A stretch of DNA of 18,935 bases from Sphingobium sp. (lineage in GTDB: Bacteria > Pseudomonadota > Alphaproteobacteria > Sphingomonadales > Sphingomonadaceae): contig JASBTC010000079.1 of the NCBI GenBank assembly GCA_030148625.1, positions 1 through 18,935 on the forward strand, read 5' to 3'. A model generated the notes under the pieces. It was not told the DNA's origin, did not search any database, and saw nothing but the letters and a program-made list of their open reading frames with translations. Position numbers and translations under genes: made by a program. Below, one piece after another: positions 1 through 6,812 of this stretch (positions within the stretch are counted from its first letter, which is position 1; each line of letters opens with the position of its first letter).

Positions 1-517
1 CCCGACAGCGCGAGCGGATCGTCGGCAGCAATCGCCCGGGAGCATGGCTGACCAGCAGGAACACGGTGTCGGCGGGCGGTTCCTCCAGATTCTTGAGCAA
101 TGCATTGGCGGCGGCGCGTTCGAGATCGTCGATCGCGTCGATCACGATCACGCGGCGCGGCGAGAGTGACGGTGTCGTGACGAACAGGCTCTGGAGCGCA
201 CGGACCTGTGCGATCGGGATATTGCGCGCCAGATCGCCGGTGCGATCATTGGGCAATCGCTGCAGGCGGCGGAAATCGGGATGGCTGCCGGCCTCGATCA
301 ATCGCGCAACCGGATGTTCCGGCGAAACCGCCAATCCTGCTTCGCCCGGCGGAGGGCCGGCGGCCTCGGCCAGCATGCGGAGCGCCGCCATTTCGGCGAA
401 AAGCCCCTTTCCGACACCCTGGGGCCCCGTGAGCAACCAGGCGTGATGCAACCTGCCGCTGCCTATCGCCTCAATAAATGCCGCAATCTCATGCTGATGA
501 CCGACAAGCGACGTCAT
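1..517 (-). CDS. holB: DNA polymerase III delta' subunit, partial (3' end beyond window)
   Basis: Clamp-loader subunit that helps open the sliding clamp during replication. Only the first 172 codons are present because the gene runs off the left edge. Visible features are a P-loop-like GPQGVGKG at residues 31-38, a degenerate Walker B region (VIDAIDD, about 125-131), the NALLKNLEEPP segment (about 138-148), and the SRC motif at 169-171, which carries the arginine finger in this family. The P-loop Lys is followed by Gly instead of Ser/Thr, in keeping with delta' being a non-hydrolysing subunit. No Cys4 zinc module is seen between the P-loop and the Walker B region, unlike in the E. coli protein. 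The ATG at 517-515 overlaps the tmk stop in an ATGA junction, so the two are probably translationally coupled. The family assignment is firm, and the pairing tmk-holB is classical. Confidence 0.93.
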   Translation of the reverse strand, partial: MTSLVGHQHEIAAFIEAIGSGRLHHAWLLTGPQGVGKGLFAEMAALRMLAEAAGPPPGEAGLAVSPEHPVARLIEAGSHPDFRRLQRLPNDRTGDLARNIPIAQVRALQSLFVTTPSLSPRRVIVIDAIDDLERAAANALLKNLEEPPADTVFLLVSHAPGRLLPTIRSRCR

Positions 518-1155
518 GACATCAGATCCGCCAGCGCATCGAGTAGACGCGTCGTGACATGGTCGGCAGCACCACTGGCATCGATGACGCGAAAGCGCCG
601 GGGATCTTCTTCGGCATGATGCGCAAAGCTTTGCGCCACCCGTGCGTGATAGATCGCGTCGCGGCCGCCGATCCGGTCGGCGCCGCCGCGGTCGCGCGCC
701 GCGGCACGCTCGGCCGCGACCGATTCGGGCAAGGTCAGCAGCAAAGTCCGATCGGGCAGCCGCCCCTGGCTGCCGATGCGGTGAAGCGTGAGGATATCGG
801 CGTCCGCCAGTCCCCCTGCTCCGGCCTGATAGGCGCGCGAACTATCGAGGAAGCGGTCGCTCAGCACCCATTGCCCCGCCGTCAGCGCGGGAAGGATCGT
901 CTTTTCGAGATGGTCCGCGCGCGCCGCCGCGAAGAGCAAGGCTTCCGCACGCGGGCTCCAGCGGCCGGCATCCCCCTCCAGCAGCAGGCGGCGAATCGCT
1001 TCCGCGCCTTCGCTGCCGCCGGGTTCGCGCGTGACGAGCACGGCAATGCCCCGCGCGCGCAATGCATCGGCAAGCGCCGCGATCTGGGTCGACTTGCCGA
1101 CCCCTTCCCCGCCTTCGAGCGTGATGAAGCGACCCGTGGCCGCGGCGGCGGTCAC
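514..1155 (-). CDS. tmk: Thymidylate kinase (dTMP kinase)
   Basis: Phosphorylates dTMP to dTDP with ATP in the cytoplasm, an essential step of dTTP synthesis. The 213 residues match the usual family length. Walker A GGEGVGKS lies at residues 15-22, the nucleotide-binding TREPGG at 42-47, the DR(F)xxSSxAYQ signature at 100-110, and an Arg-rich lid around 148-162. The start codon is GTG. It overlaps the stop of the upstream carboxypeptidase gene (GTGA), and the stop overlaps the holB start (ATGA), so the gene is embedded in a tightly packed operon. Nothing looks degraded. Confidence 0.96.
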   Translation of the reverse strand: MTAAAATGRFITLEGGEGVGKSTQIAALADALRARGIAVLVTREPGGSEGAEAIRRLLLEGDAGRWSPRAEALLFAAARADHLEKTILPALTAGQWVLSDRFLDSSRAYQAGAGGLADADILTLHRIGSQGRLPDRTLLLTLPESVAAERAAARDRGGADRIGGRDAIYHARVAQSFAHHAEEDPRRFRVIDASGAADHVTTRLLDALADLMS

Positions 1156-2315
1156 CCGCCGAAGATCGACATCAATCCGGCCCAGGCGCGGCCGAAGAAC
1201 CCGGCTTCGCCGACATCGCTCTCGGCGACGAGCGGCATGGTCTGCGGCGGCGTGTCCGGCGTGGTGACGATCAGGTCGGCGATATGCTGTCCGGCCTTGA
1301 TCGGGGCCTTGATCGGGCCGTTATACGCCACTTTCACCTGCATCGTGCCGGCTATGCCGTTCGGCAGCGTGACCGCCAGGTTGCGCGGCGCGACCAGCCC
1401 GACTTCGCTTTCGTCGCCAAGCTGGACTTCCGCCGTCTCGACCTTCTTGCCCTTCGAGAATAGCGGCTTGGTGGTCCACGCCTTGAAACCCCAGTCGATG
1501 AAACGCACCGATTCCTCGATGCGGCCGTTGAAGGAGTCGAGACCGGCGACCACCATCACCAGACGGCGGCCATTCTGTTCGGCGGATCCGGTGAAACCAT
1601 AGCCGGCTTCCTCGGTATGACCGGTCTTGAGGCCATCGGCGCCGGAGACGCGGCCAAGCAGCGGATCGCGATTCTCCTGGTTGATCGTCTTGCCGTCGCT
1701 CAGCGTGCGGCTGTAATCCTTGCGCGCGTAGAAGTCCTTGTAGAGCTGCGGAAAATCCTCGATCGTCGCGCGCGCCAGGCCCGCAAGATCGCGCGCGGTG
1801 ACATAGGTCACGCCTTCGTCGGGCCAGCCGTTCGAATTGCCGAAATGGCTGTTGGCGAGACCGAGTTCCTTCGCCTTGGCATTCATCAGCGCGACGAATG
1901 CGGCTTCGGTGCCCGAAATCCCTTCTGCCAGCACGACACAGGCATCATTGCCCGAAAGCGTGACGATGCCATGAAGCAGATCGCGCACGCTGACCTGTTC
2001 GCCGGTTTCGAGGAACATCGTCGATCCGGCCGCCGGACCGTGCCACTGGCGCCAGGTTTCCGGGCGCACCGCGAATTTCGTGTCGAGGTTGAGCTTGCCC
2101 TGCTTGATCAGGTCGAACGCGACATAGACCGTCATCATCTTCGCCATCGACGCAGGCGGCATGCGGACATCCGCCCCCTTGTCGTACAGCACCGCGCCCG
2201 ACGAAAGATCCTGGAGGAAAGCGACCTTGGCCGCGCTTTCATAGGGCGGCGCCGCGGCAGTGACCGGAACGGCGGCGACCAGGGTGGCGAAGGAGACGAA
2301 CAGGACGGGTTTCAT
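1152..2315 (-). CDS. dacC: D-alanyl-D-alanine carboxypeptidase (PBP5/6 type, peptidase S11)
   Basis: Periplasmic low-molecular-weight penicillin-binding protein that removes the terminal D-Ala from peptidoglycan stem peptides. The 387-residue protein begins with a Sec signal peptide (about 1-22). The three catalytic motifs are present: SMAK (nucleophile Ser56, Lys59), SGN (121-123) and KTG (230-232). A C-terminal beta domain follows, and the last 15 residues form an amphipathic-looking, aromatic-rich tail as in membrane-anchoring PBP5 proteins. It sits 30 bases downstream of the RlpA gene and overlaps tmk by four bases, making it part of a murein-remodelling operon. The choice between dacA, dacC and dacD naming is not settled by sequence; the enzyme class is. 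Confidence 0.93.
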   Translation of the reverse strand: MKPVLFVSFATLVAAVPVTAAAPPYESAAKVAFLQDLSSGAVLYDKGADVRMPPASMAKMMTVYVAFDLIKQGKLNLDTKFAVRPETWRQWHGPAAGSTMFLETGEQVSVRDLLHGIVTLSGNDACVVLAEGISGTEAAFVALMNAKAKELGLANSHFGNSNGWPDEGVTYVTARDLAGLARATIEDFPQLYKDFYARKDYSRTLSDGKTINQENRDPLLGRVSGADGLKTGHTEEAGYGFTGSAEQNGRRLVMVVAGLDSFNGRIEESVRFIDWGFKAWTTKPLFSKGKKVETAEVQLGDESEVGLVAPRNLAVTLPNGIAGTMQVKVAYNGPIKAPIKAGQHIADLIVTTPDTPPQTMPLVAESDVGEAGFFGRAWAGLMSIFGG

Positions 2316-2345
2316 CGGCTACTCTCGTGACGGACGCAGCGGGTG

Positions 2346-3404
2346 TCAGCCGCCGCTCAGGATACGCGCCTCCGGATAGCCCTTCGCCCGGATGCTTCGC
2401 AATGACTCATTCGCCGCAGCCTGGCTGCCAAAGGGCCCGAAGCGGACGCGATAGAGCGGGCCGACGGCATCGACGCGCGCGCCGGCCCGTTTCGCCAACG
2501 CTTCGGCGCGCGGCTTGCTGGAGAAAGCGGCGAGCTGGACGTACCAATTGCCGGCTACGGATGCCCGTGCGGCCGTCACAGGCCGAGGCGTCGCGGCTGC
2601 AGCCGGGCGTGCGGGTGCGTTCGTTCCCTCGACGATGAACCGGTCGTCGCGCGAGGCGGGCACGGGCACAGCCTTGGGGGGCGGCGCGATCGTTGCCGGC
2701 GCAGGCGCAGGCGCAGGCGCAGGCAGAGGTGCCGGCGCAACAGCGTCCGGACGCGGCGTAGCGGCCGCAACCGCTATGGGTGGAGTCGGTGTGATGCCGA
2801 GCTTACGGCGCAATGCCGTCAGCATCATCGCGGGGCTTTCGAGCCGTTCCGCGGCCGCATTGCCCCTGCGCAGCGCCGCGCGCTCCTGTTGGGGCGGATT
2901 GACGCGGCGCACGCGAACCGGAGCGCGTCCTTCCTCCGCGATGCCGAGCTGGCGCGCCGCACCGTCCGAAAGAGCGATCAAGCGATCGTTGGAGAAGGGT
3001 CCGCGATCGTTGACGCGTACCAGGATCGTCCGCCCGGTATCGAGTGACGTCACTTCGACATAGCTGGGCAGCGGCAATGTGCGGTGCGCCGCGGTGATCG
3101 CGTTCGGGTTGAACGGCTCGCCATTGGCGGTGGTATTGCCCCGCGGTGCCTCGCCATAGCCGCTGGCATAACCGACATCGTCATAATCCGCCCGGTCTTC
3201 GGGACGATAGGTGACGTCGCCGACCTTATAGGGTTCGCCGAGCCTGACCGGTACGTCGCTTACGCCCGGAGCATCCGCGGCGGGCAAAGGCTGCTTGTCG
3301 ACGAGCGCACGATTGCTCCGCCCCTCGGCAACGCTCCAGCCCGAGAGTATCAGCGCCAGGGCGCCGGCGGTCACCGCCCGTTCAACGTTCCACTTCATCC
3401 GCAA
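2346..3404 (-). CDS. rlpA: RlpA-family septal ring lytic transglycosylase with SPOR domain
   Basis: Cleaves denuded glycan strands at the division site. The 352-residue protein has an N-terminal hydrophobic export segment (about 10-27) and a double-psi beta-barrel RlpA domain (about 75-170) with the TANGEPF and VRVNDRGPF motifs, putting the likely catalytic pair at Glu96 and Asp133. A Pro/Ala-rich linker (about 205-250) leads to a C-terminal SPOR domain (about 283-350) that should bind septal peptidoglycan. RlpA proteins are usually lipoproteins; here the lipobox position reads LSGW, not LSGC, so lipidation is not expected if this start is right. The start overlaps the end of the transglycosylase gene upstream by 23 bases; a second ATG two codons in (3398) is an alternative. 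Confidence 0.92.
   Translation of the reverse strand: MRMKWNVERAVTAGALALILSGWSVAEGRSNRALVDKQPLPAADAPGVSDVPVRLGEPYKVGDVTYRPEDRADYDDVGYASGYGEAPRGNTTANGEPFNPNAITAAHRTLPLPSYVEVTSLDTGRTILVRVNDRGPFSNDRLIALSDGAARQLGIAEEGRAPVRVRRVNPPQQERAALRRGNAAAERLESPAMMLTALRRKLGITPTPPIAVAAATPRPDAVAPAPLPAPAPAPAPATIAPPPKAVPVPASRDDRFIVEGTNAPARPAAAATPRPVTAARASVAGNWYVQLAAFSSKPRAEALAKRAGARVDAVGPLYRVRFGPFGSQAAANESLRSIRAKGYPEARILSGG
2698..2721. repeat. Hexanucleotide tandem repeat (GGCGCA)x4 inside rlpA
   Basis: Four perfect consecutive copies of GGCGCA on the plus strand, followed by a diverged fifth unit. On the coding strand this encodes the Ala-Pro run in the linker between the RlpA and SPOR domains. Slippage would change linker length by two residues per unit without shifting the frame. 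Confidence 0.9.
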
Positions 3405-4428
3405 GCAACCCCACTGATAGCGCGTAGAAATTCGAACAATTGTAATCGAGGATGACCCGATAATTTCCGGTTAGCAGATAGGCGGTTTTTCCAGGACCGT
3501 CGGGTTCGAGCAGTGACGCCATCTCGGTATCGCGGATGCGTGGCCCCGATGTCTGGACAATGCCCAGGCGGCGCCACTCGGCCATGCTGAGATAGCGGCT
3601 GTGGCGATCATGCACGCGTGGGCAACGCGGCGAATTGATCCTGCTGCGCAACGCCGCGCGATCGAGCCCGGCGGGCACGTTGACCGCAACGCCCCAGGGC
3701 ACATTGGGCCGCCAGCCGGCATTGACGAAATAATTGGCGATGGAGGCGAGCGCGTCGGCCTCGCTGGTCCAGATGTCCTTGCGCCCGTCGCCGTCGCCGT
3801 CGCGCGCCATGCGAAGATAGACCGAGGGCAGGAATTGCGGATATCCGGTCGCCCCTGCCCAGCTTCCGACCAGGCGGCTGCGCGGCACACCCTGATCGAT
3901 CATCTTGAGCCCGGCAATGAACTCGCCCGCGAAGAGATCGCGGCGGCGCCCTTCATAGGCCAGGGTCGCGAGCGCGCGCAGCAGGTCGAAACTGCCCATG
4001 ACCGAGCCATAACCCGTCTCATGACCATAGATTGCGACCATGATCGATTCGGGCACACCGGTTTCGCGCTCGATTCGCGCGAGATGGTGGCGCAGCGCCT
4101 GATATTTGGAACGCCCGCGATTGATCCGCGGCGCATCGACATGCTTGATCCGATATGGCGCGAAGTTCGGGATCGGCGCATTGACCGAACCGCCGGGCTG
4201 ATCGCGGTCGAGTTCGACCACGCGGGCGTTGAAGGTCAGTGTCGGCATCACCGAATCGAGCGTGGCGCGGCTGACGCCCTGGCGTTCGGCCTGGGCGCGC
4301 AGCGCGGGAAGGTAGGCCTGAAACGCCGCCTCCTCGCTTTGCGCGGCCGCGGGTGCCGGCGCGAGCAGGCCGGTGACAGGCAGCGCAACCGCCGCCAGAG
4401 ACATCGAAATCGGGATCAAAAGACGCAT
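3382..4428 (-). CDS. mltB: Lytic murein transglycosylase, MltB/Slt35 family
   Basis: Periplasmic enzyme that cleaves the MurNAc-GlcNAc bond to give 1,6-anhydro products. The protein is 348 residues from the chosen start, with a Sec signal peptide (about 1-30). The catalytic Glu is Glu137 in the motif GHETGYG. ATGYPQFLPS follows, then an Asp/Gly-rich EF-hand-like loop (DGDGDGRKDIW) typical of the MltB group, and the C-terminal YNCSNFYALSVGLLAD. The reading frame extends upstream to 4503, but the ATG at 4428 is preferred because GGGGAG lies four bases upstream of it and it begins a clean signal peptide. It is the first gene of the minus-strand operon. No lipobox Cys is visible, so it should be a soluble form. 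Confidence 0.92.
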   Translation of the reverse strand: MRLLIPISMSLAAVALPVTGLLAPAPAAAQSEEAAFQAYLPALRAQAERQGVSRATLDSVMPTLTFNARVVELDRDQPGGSVNAPIPNFAPYRIKHVDAPRINRGRSKYQALRHHLARIERETGVPESIMVAIYGHETGYGSVMGSFDLLRALATLAYEGRRRDLFAGEFIAGLKMIDQGVPRSRLVGSWAGATGYPQFLPSVYLRMARDGDGDGRKDIWTSEADALASIANYFVNAGWRPNVPWGVAVNVPAGLDRAALRSRINSPRCPRVHDRHSRYLSMAEWRRLGIVQTSGPRIRDTEMASLLEPDGPGKTAYLLTGNYRVILDYNCSNFYALSVGLLADEVER

Positions 4429-4515
4429 ACAACTCCCCAATGGGCCGGCAGACTGCCACAGGCATCGCCCTGCGTGAATCCCCTTTCGACCCGCATCCCG
4501 CACATCGGGGCGTTG

Positions 4516-4521
4516 ATTATA
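4516..4521 (-). promoter_or_regulatory. -10 element (TATAAT) upstream of the mltB-rlpA-dacC-tmk-holB operon
   Basis: A perfect TATAAT on the minus strand in the divergent space between mltB and tRNA-Ser. It would place transcription start near 4509 and give a leader of about 80 bases. No good -35 is seen at 17 bases, so strength is uncertain. TATGCG occurs 26 bases upstream, a partial match to the motif found before the peptide genes. Confidence 0.5.
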
Positions 4522-4566
4522 GGCCCCCTTCCCCTTTTCGCATCGAACGCATATGCCGCGCGAGCC

Positions 4567-4656
4567 GGACGGGTGGCCGAGTGGTTTAAGGCAGCGGTCT
4601 TGAAAACCGCCGTGGGTGCAAGCTCACCGTGGGTTCGAATCCCACCCCGTCCGCCA
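4567..4656 (+). tRNA. tRNA-Ser (anticodon UGA)
   Basis: Complete class II tRNA of 90 bases. The acceptor stem pairs GGACGGG (4567-4573) with CCCGTCC (4646-4652), followed by discriminator G and an encoded CCA. The anticodon stem is GCGGT/ACCGC around the loop CTTGAAA, with TGA at 4601-4603. A long variable arm (about 4611-4628) identifies serine. The T stem GTGGG/CCCAC encloses TTCGAAT. It reads UCA and, by wobble, other UCN codons. It diverges from the murein operon and borders the accessory patch on its right. Confidence 0.98.
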
Positions 4657-4658
4657 AA

Positions 4659-4721
4659 GGCCGCCTATTGCCCTCTATGGCGCGATATCGCCACCGATCA
4701 CCGCATCGCCACTAGGCGGCC
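4659..4721. repeat. Inverted repeat just downstream of tRNA-Ser
   Basis: GGCCGCCTA (4659-4667) and TAGGCGGCC (4713-4721) form a perfect 9-base inverted repeat. Inside it is a second one, TGGCG/CGCCA (4678-4682 and 4689-4693), around CGATAT. It could be a processing or termination structure for the tRNA. No T tract follows. The rest of the space to the arr start shows no gene. Confidence 0.55.
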
Positions 4722-4851
4722 AATAACCGCCATTTCTACGCTACAGTCTGATATGCCTTGAAGATGAGCGACGACAGCTATCGACCTCATCGCGGACGTT
4801 GGCGCCTAGCTCACTGACTAAAAGCAGACTCATAAGATGAGGACGATGACG

Positions 4852-5274
4852 ATGACCGAAGTGCTGGACGAGGGACCGTTCTTTCACGGCACAATCGCGG
4901 ATTTGCGCGTGGGTGATTTTCTCACCGCAGGGTACCGGTCGAACTATCGTCCTGAAGTGGTGATGAACCACATCTACTTCACGGCCATTATGGACGGTGC
5001 CGGACTTGCCGCTGAAATCGCGGCGGAACTCACCGAAGGCGGCGCAGCCCCGCGTGTTTATGCCGTAGAGCCGACCGGGGCATTCGAGAACGACCCGAAC
5101 GTGACCGACAAGAAATTTCCCGGCAACCCAACGCGGTCGTATCGCAGCAGCGCACCGCTCAAGGTCACTGGCGAAATCACGCATTGGACCAGATTGACGC
5201 CCGAGGCACTACAGATGTGGAGAGAACGACTGACCGCACTGCGCTCAGACGAACGAGGCGAAATCATCAACTGA
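4852..5274 (+). CDS. arr: Rifamycin (rifampin) ADP-ribosyltransferase Arr
   Basis: Transfers ADP-ribose from NAD+ to a hydroxyl of rifamycins and so inactivates them in the cytoplasm. The small single-domain protein shows family landmarks throughout: FFHGT near the N-terminus (NAD-binding His), NHIYFTA (Tyr), VEPTG, and DPNVTDKKFPGNPTRSYR (Asp and the long conserved block), ending with a GEIT(H/D)W-like segment. It looks full length and intact. In-frame ATGs exist at 4837, 4846 and 4852; AGGA at 4840-4843 sits eight bases before 4852, so that start (140 residues) is preferred. It is the first gene of a short accessory patch beside tRNA-Ser. Whether it confers resistance here depends on expression, which the sequence does not show. 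Confidence 0.93.
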   Translation: MTEVLDEGPFFHGTIADLRVGDFLTAGYRSNYRPEVVMNHIYFTAIMDGAGLAAEIAAELTEGGAAPRVYAVEPTGAFENDPNVTDKKFPGNPTRSYRSSAPLKVTGEITHWTRLTPEALQMWRERLTALRSDERGEIIN

Positions 5275-5606
5275 TGCGCGGCGACTCGCATCTTGTGCTC
5301 ATTACGCGATCGAATCGCTAAAGGGAGATAGTCGGTGAAGCGGGCACGACGGCAGCTATCGCCACCTAGATCCCTGAGATCCGCCAGTCCGCAATCCACC
5401 AGATCCAGCCGATCGAAAGCGGATGTCGATCAGGCTTCAGCGCCCCTCAGAATCTCGGCGGTCAAATCGATCGGACAGCCCGAACGTCGGGCGTTCATGC
5501 GCACCCCAAAACCAATTGCAATACAAGATCAGTCTGGCTAGCTTCAAAACCGGTTGCATGACACAATCAGAGTTCGCGGATCGCGGCATCAGAAGAGGGA
5601 ATGGGC
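5275..5606. other. 332-base space between arr and the reductase gene; no convincing gene
   Basis: A small hairpin GCGAT-CGA-ATCGC lies at 5306-5318 shortly after arr. A GTG at 5335 preceded by AGGGAGA opens a 68-codon frame to 5541, but the product is an Arg/Ser-rich string with no recognisable domain, so I do not call it a gene. The remainder looks non-coding and may be the remnant of an older insertion. AGAGGGA at 5594-5600 is the ribosome-binding site of the next gene. Confidence 0.6.
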
Positions 5607-6137
5607 ATGGCCAAGCTTGTGTTCGGAATGAACCAGTCCCTCGACGGCTATGTCGACCATATGGAGTTTGGGCCAAGCCCCACGCTCTTCCGCCACTTCA
5701 TCGACGAGGCCCGCGGACAGGCGGGCAGTGTCTATGGTCGCCAGATGTACGAGATCATGCGCTACTGGGACGACGATCATCCCGAGTGGGATGCAGAGCG
5801 GCGGGCCTTCGCGACGGCGTGGCGGAACCAGCCGAAATGGGTCGTCTCGCGCTCGTTGAAGTCGGTCGGCCCCAACGCCACGCTTGTCGGGGATGATCTA
5901 CAAGGCGCGATCCGCGCGTTGAAAGCCGGGCGCGACGGCGAGATCGAAGTTGCCGGCCCAACCCTGGCGCAAAGCCTGACCGAACTGGGCCTGATCGACG
6001 AATATCGGATCTACCTGCACCCTGTCGTACTGGGTCGTGGCACACCATATTTCGCCGGTCCCCGACCGCCGCTCCGCCTTGTGGCTCATGATCGGATCGA
6101 CGAGGACGTGATCAGGCTGACCTACGTTCCTGCCTGA
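5607..6137 (+). CDS. Dihydrofolate reductase family protein (RibD C-terminal-like)
   Basis: Member of the DHFR/RibD reductase superfamily, predicted to be a soluble NADPH-dependent reductase; the substrate is unknown. The 176-residue protein has the N-terminal strand plus SLDGYV motif (about 11-16), the mid-protein YGRQMYE segment, and the C-terminal EVAGPTLAQSLTELGLIDEYRIYLHP-type region, with LIDE(Y) and VVLGRGTPYF as in YyaP/YwjB-like proteins. It appears complete. ATGs occur at 5601 and 5607; the purine-rich AGAGGGA abuts 5601 but is six bases from 5607, so the latter is preferred. The neighbours are arr and a decayed paralogue of the same superfamily. It is not a classical FolA, and a role in antifolate resistance should not be assumed. 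Confidence 0.85.
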   Translation: MAKLVFGMNQSLDGYVDHMEFGPSPTLFRHFIDEARGQAGSVYGRQMYEIMRYWDDDHPEWDAERRAFATAWRNQPKWVVSRSLKSVGPNATLVGDDLQGAIRALKAGRDGEIEVAGPTLAQSLTELGLIDEYRIYLHPVVLGRGTPYFAGPRPPLRLVAHDRIDEDVIRLTYVPA

Positions 6138-6146
6138 TCCCGCAAT

Positions 6147-6167
6147 GCTGCCGGGAGTTATGGCAGC
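6147..6167 (+). terminator. Weak hairpin after the reductase gene
   Basis: GCTGCC and GGCAGC form a 6-base stem with a 9-base loop, ten bases after the reductase stop codon. No T run follows, so it is at best a weak terminator. Confidence 0.3.
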
Positions 6168-6285
6168 GCTACCGCGAAGAAGCTTGTAACGGGACTTCCC
6201 ATCGCGGTCCTTTCGGATTGTGCGATCATGACGCCGCGTCCCGACGCCCCCTTCGAACCTCATCTCACGGGAACCTCAAGCCAGC

Positions 6286-6784
6286 ATGATCACCGGGCAT
6301 GTCTTCATCGCCACCGGCCTGGATGGCTTCATCCAGGAAGGACGGGAATATCGACTGGCTGCTCAGCCGCGACGACCCGGATGAAGACCATGGCTATCGG
6401 GATTTCATCAAGGATATCGACGGCCTGGTAATGGGGCGCGGCAGCTTCGAAGGCGTATTGGCTTTCGATCCCTGGCCCTATGACAAGCCAGTCGTCGTGC
6501 TCTCGAAAACCCTGGCTTCATCGCCGGTTCCGGACCACCTTATTGGCCGCGTCCGCTTCGTGGACATGGCGCCCAGCGCCGCAATGGAGATGCTCGCGGC
6601 GGAAGGTTGGCGCCGCGTCTATGTGGATGGCGGCCAGATCGTGCAATCCTTCCTTCGTGAAGGCCTGATCGGCGAAGGACGCCAACTCTTCGGCCCCGTC
6701 GACAGCGACATCCCGCTGACCCATGTGATGACGAAAGCCTTTCCGTCCGGGCTGGTACAATCCCTCTACAGGCTGGAATCCTGA
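6286..6784 (+). pseudogene. Dihydrofolate reductase/RibD-like protein, broken by frameshift and internal deletion
   Basis: The natural start appears to be the ATG at 6286. It reads MITGHVFIATGLDGFI, the normal N-terminus of this subfamily, and then goes out of frame. The rest of the protein (from AGG at 6335: RKDGNIDWLLSRDD and onward) continues in the next frame. A single extra base, or loss of two, at about 6334 explains this; restoring GC would give the usual GFIARxDG. Later motifs are LVMGRGSFE, WPYDKPVVVLS, YVDGGQIVQSFL and AFPSGLVQSLYRL. Between GLI and GEGRQLFG at about 6669-6672 the normal DExTITRIPVL strand is missing, which looks like an in-frame deletion of about 36 bases. With two lesions it is probably non-functional. 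The frame from 6299 alone could make a 161-residue product lacking the normal N-terminus. Confidence 0.82.
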
Positions 6785-6802
6785 CCGGGATGTCTTCCGG
6801 TC
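6783..6802. terminator. Candidate bidirectional hairpin between converging genes
   Basis: GACCGG (6783-6788) and CCGGTC (6797-6802) enclose an 8-base loop in the 28-base space between the ends of the plus-strand pseudogene and the minus-strand peptidase. There is no T tract on either strand, so the call is tentative. Confidence 0.35.
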
Positions 6803-6812
6803 GCAGACGGCG

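Noticed and set aside
559..1602. Plus-strand open frame of 347 codons opposite tmk and the carboxypeptidase
   Set aside because: It spans two real genes on the other strand, and its product shows no family resemblance.
3601..4761. Plus-strand open frame of 386 codons opposite mltB that runs into the tRNA
   Set aside because: It reads through tRNA-Ser and is antisense to a well-supported transglycosylase gene, so it is not a real coding region.
4741..5184. Minus-strand frame overlapping arr
   Set aside because: Arr on the plus strand is full length and has diagnostic motifs. The opposite frame shows nothing recognisable.
5335..5541. Small plus-strand frame with a GTG start and a fair Shine-Dalgarno
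   Set aside because: The 68-residue product is low-complexity Arg/Ser-rich with no domain. Evidence is too weak to call a gene; it is mentioned in the intergenic entry.
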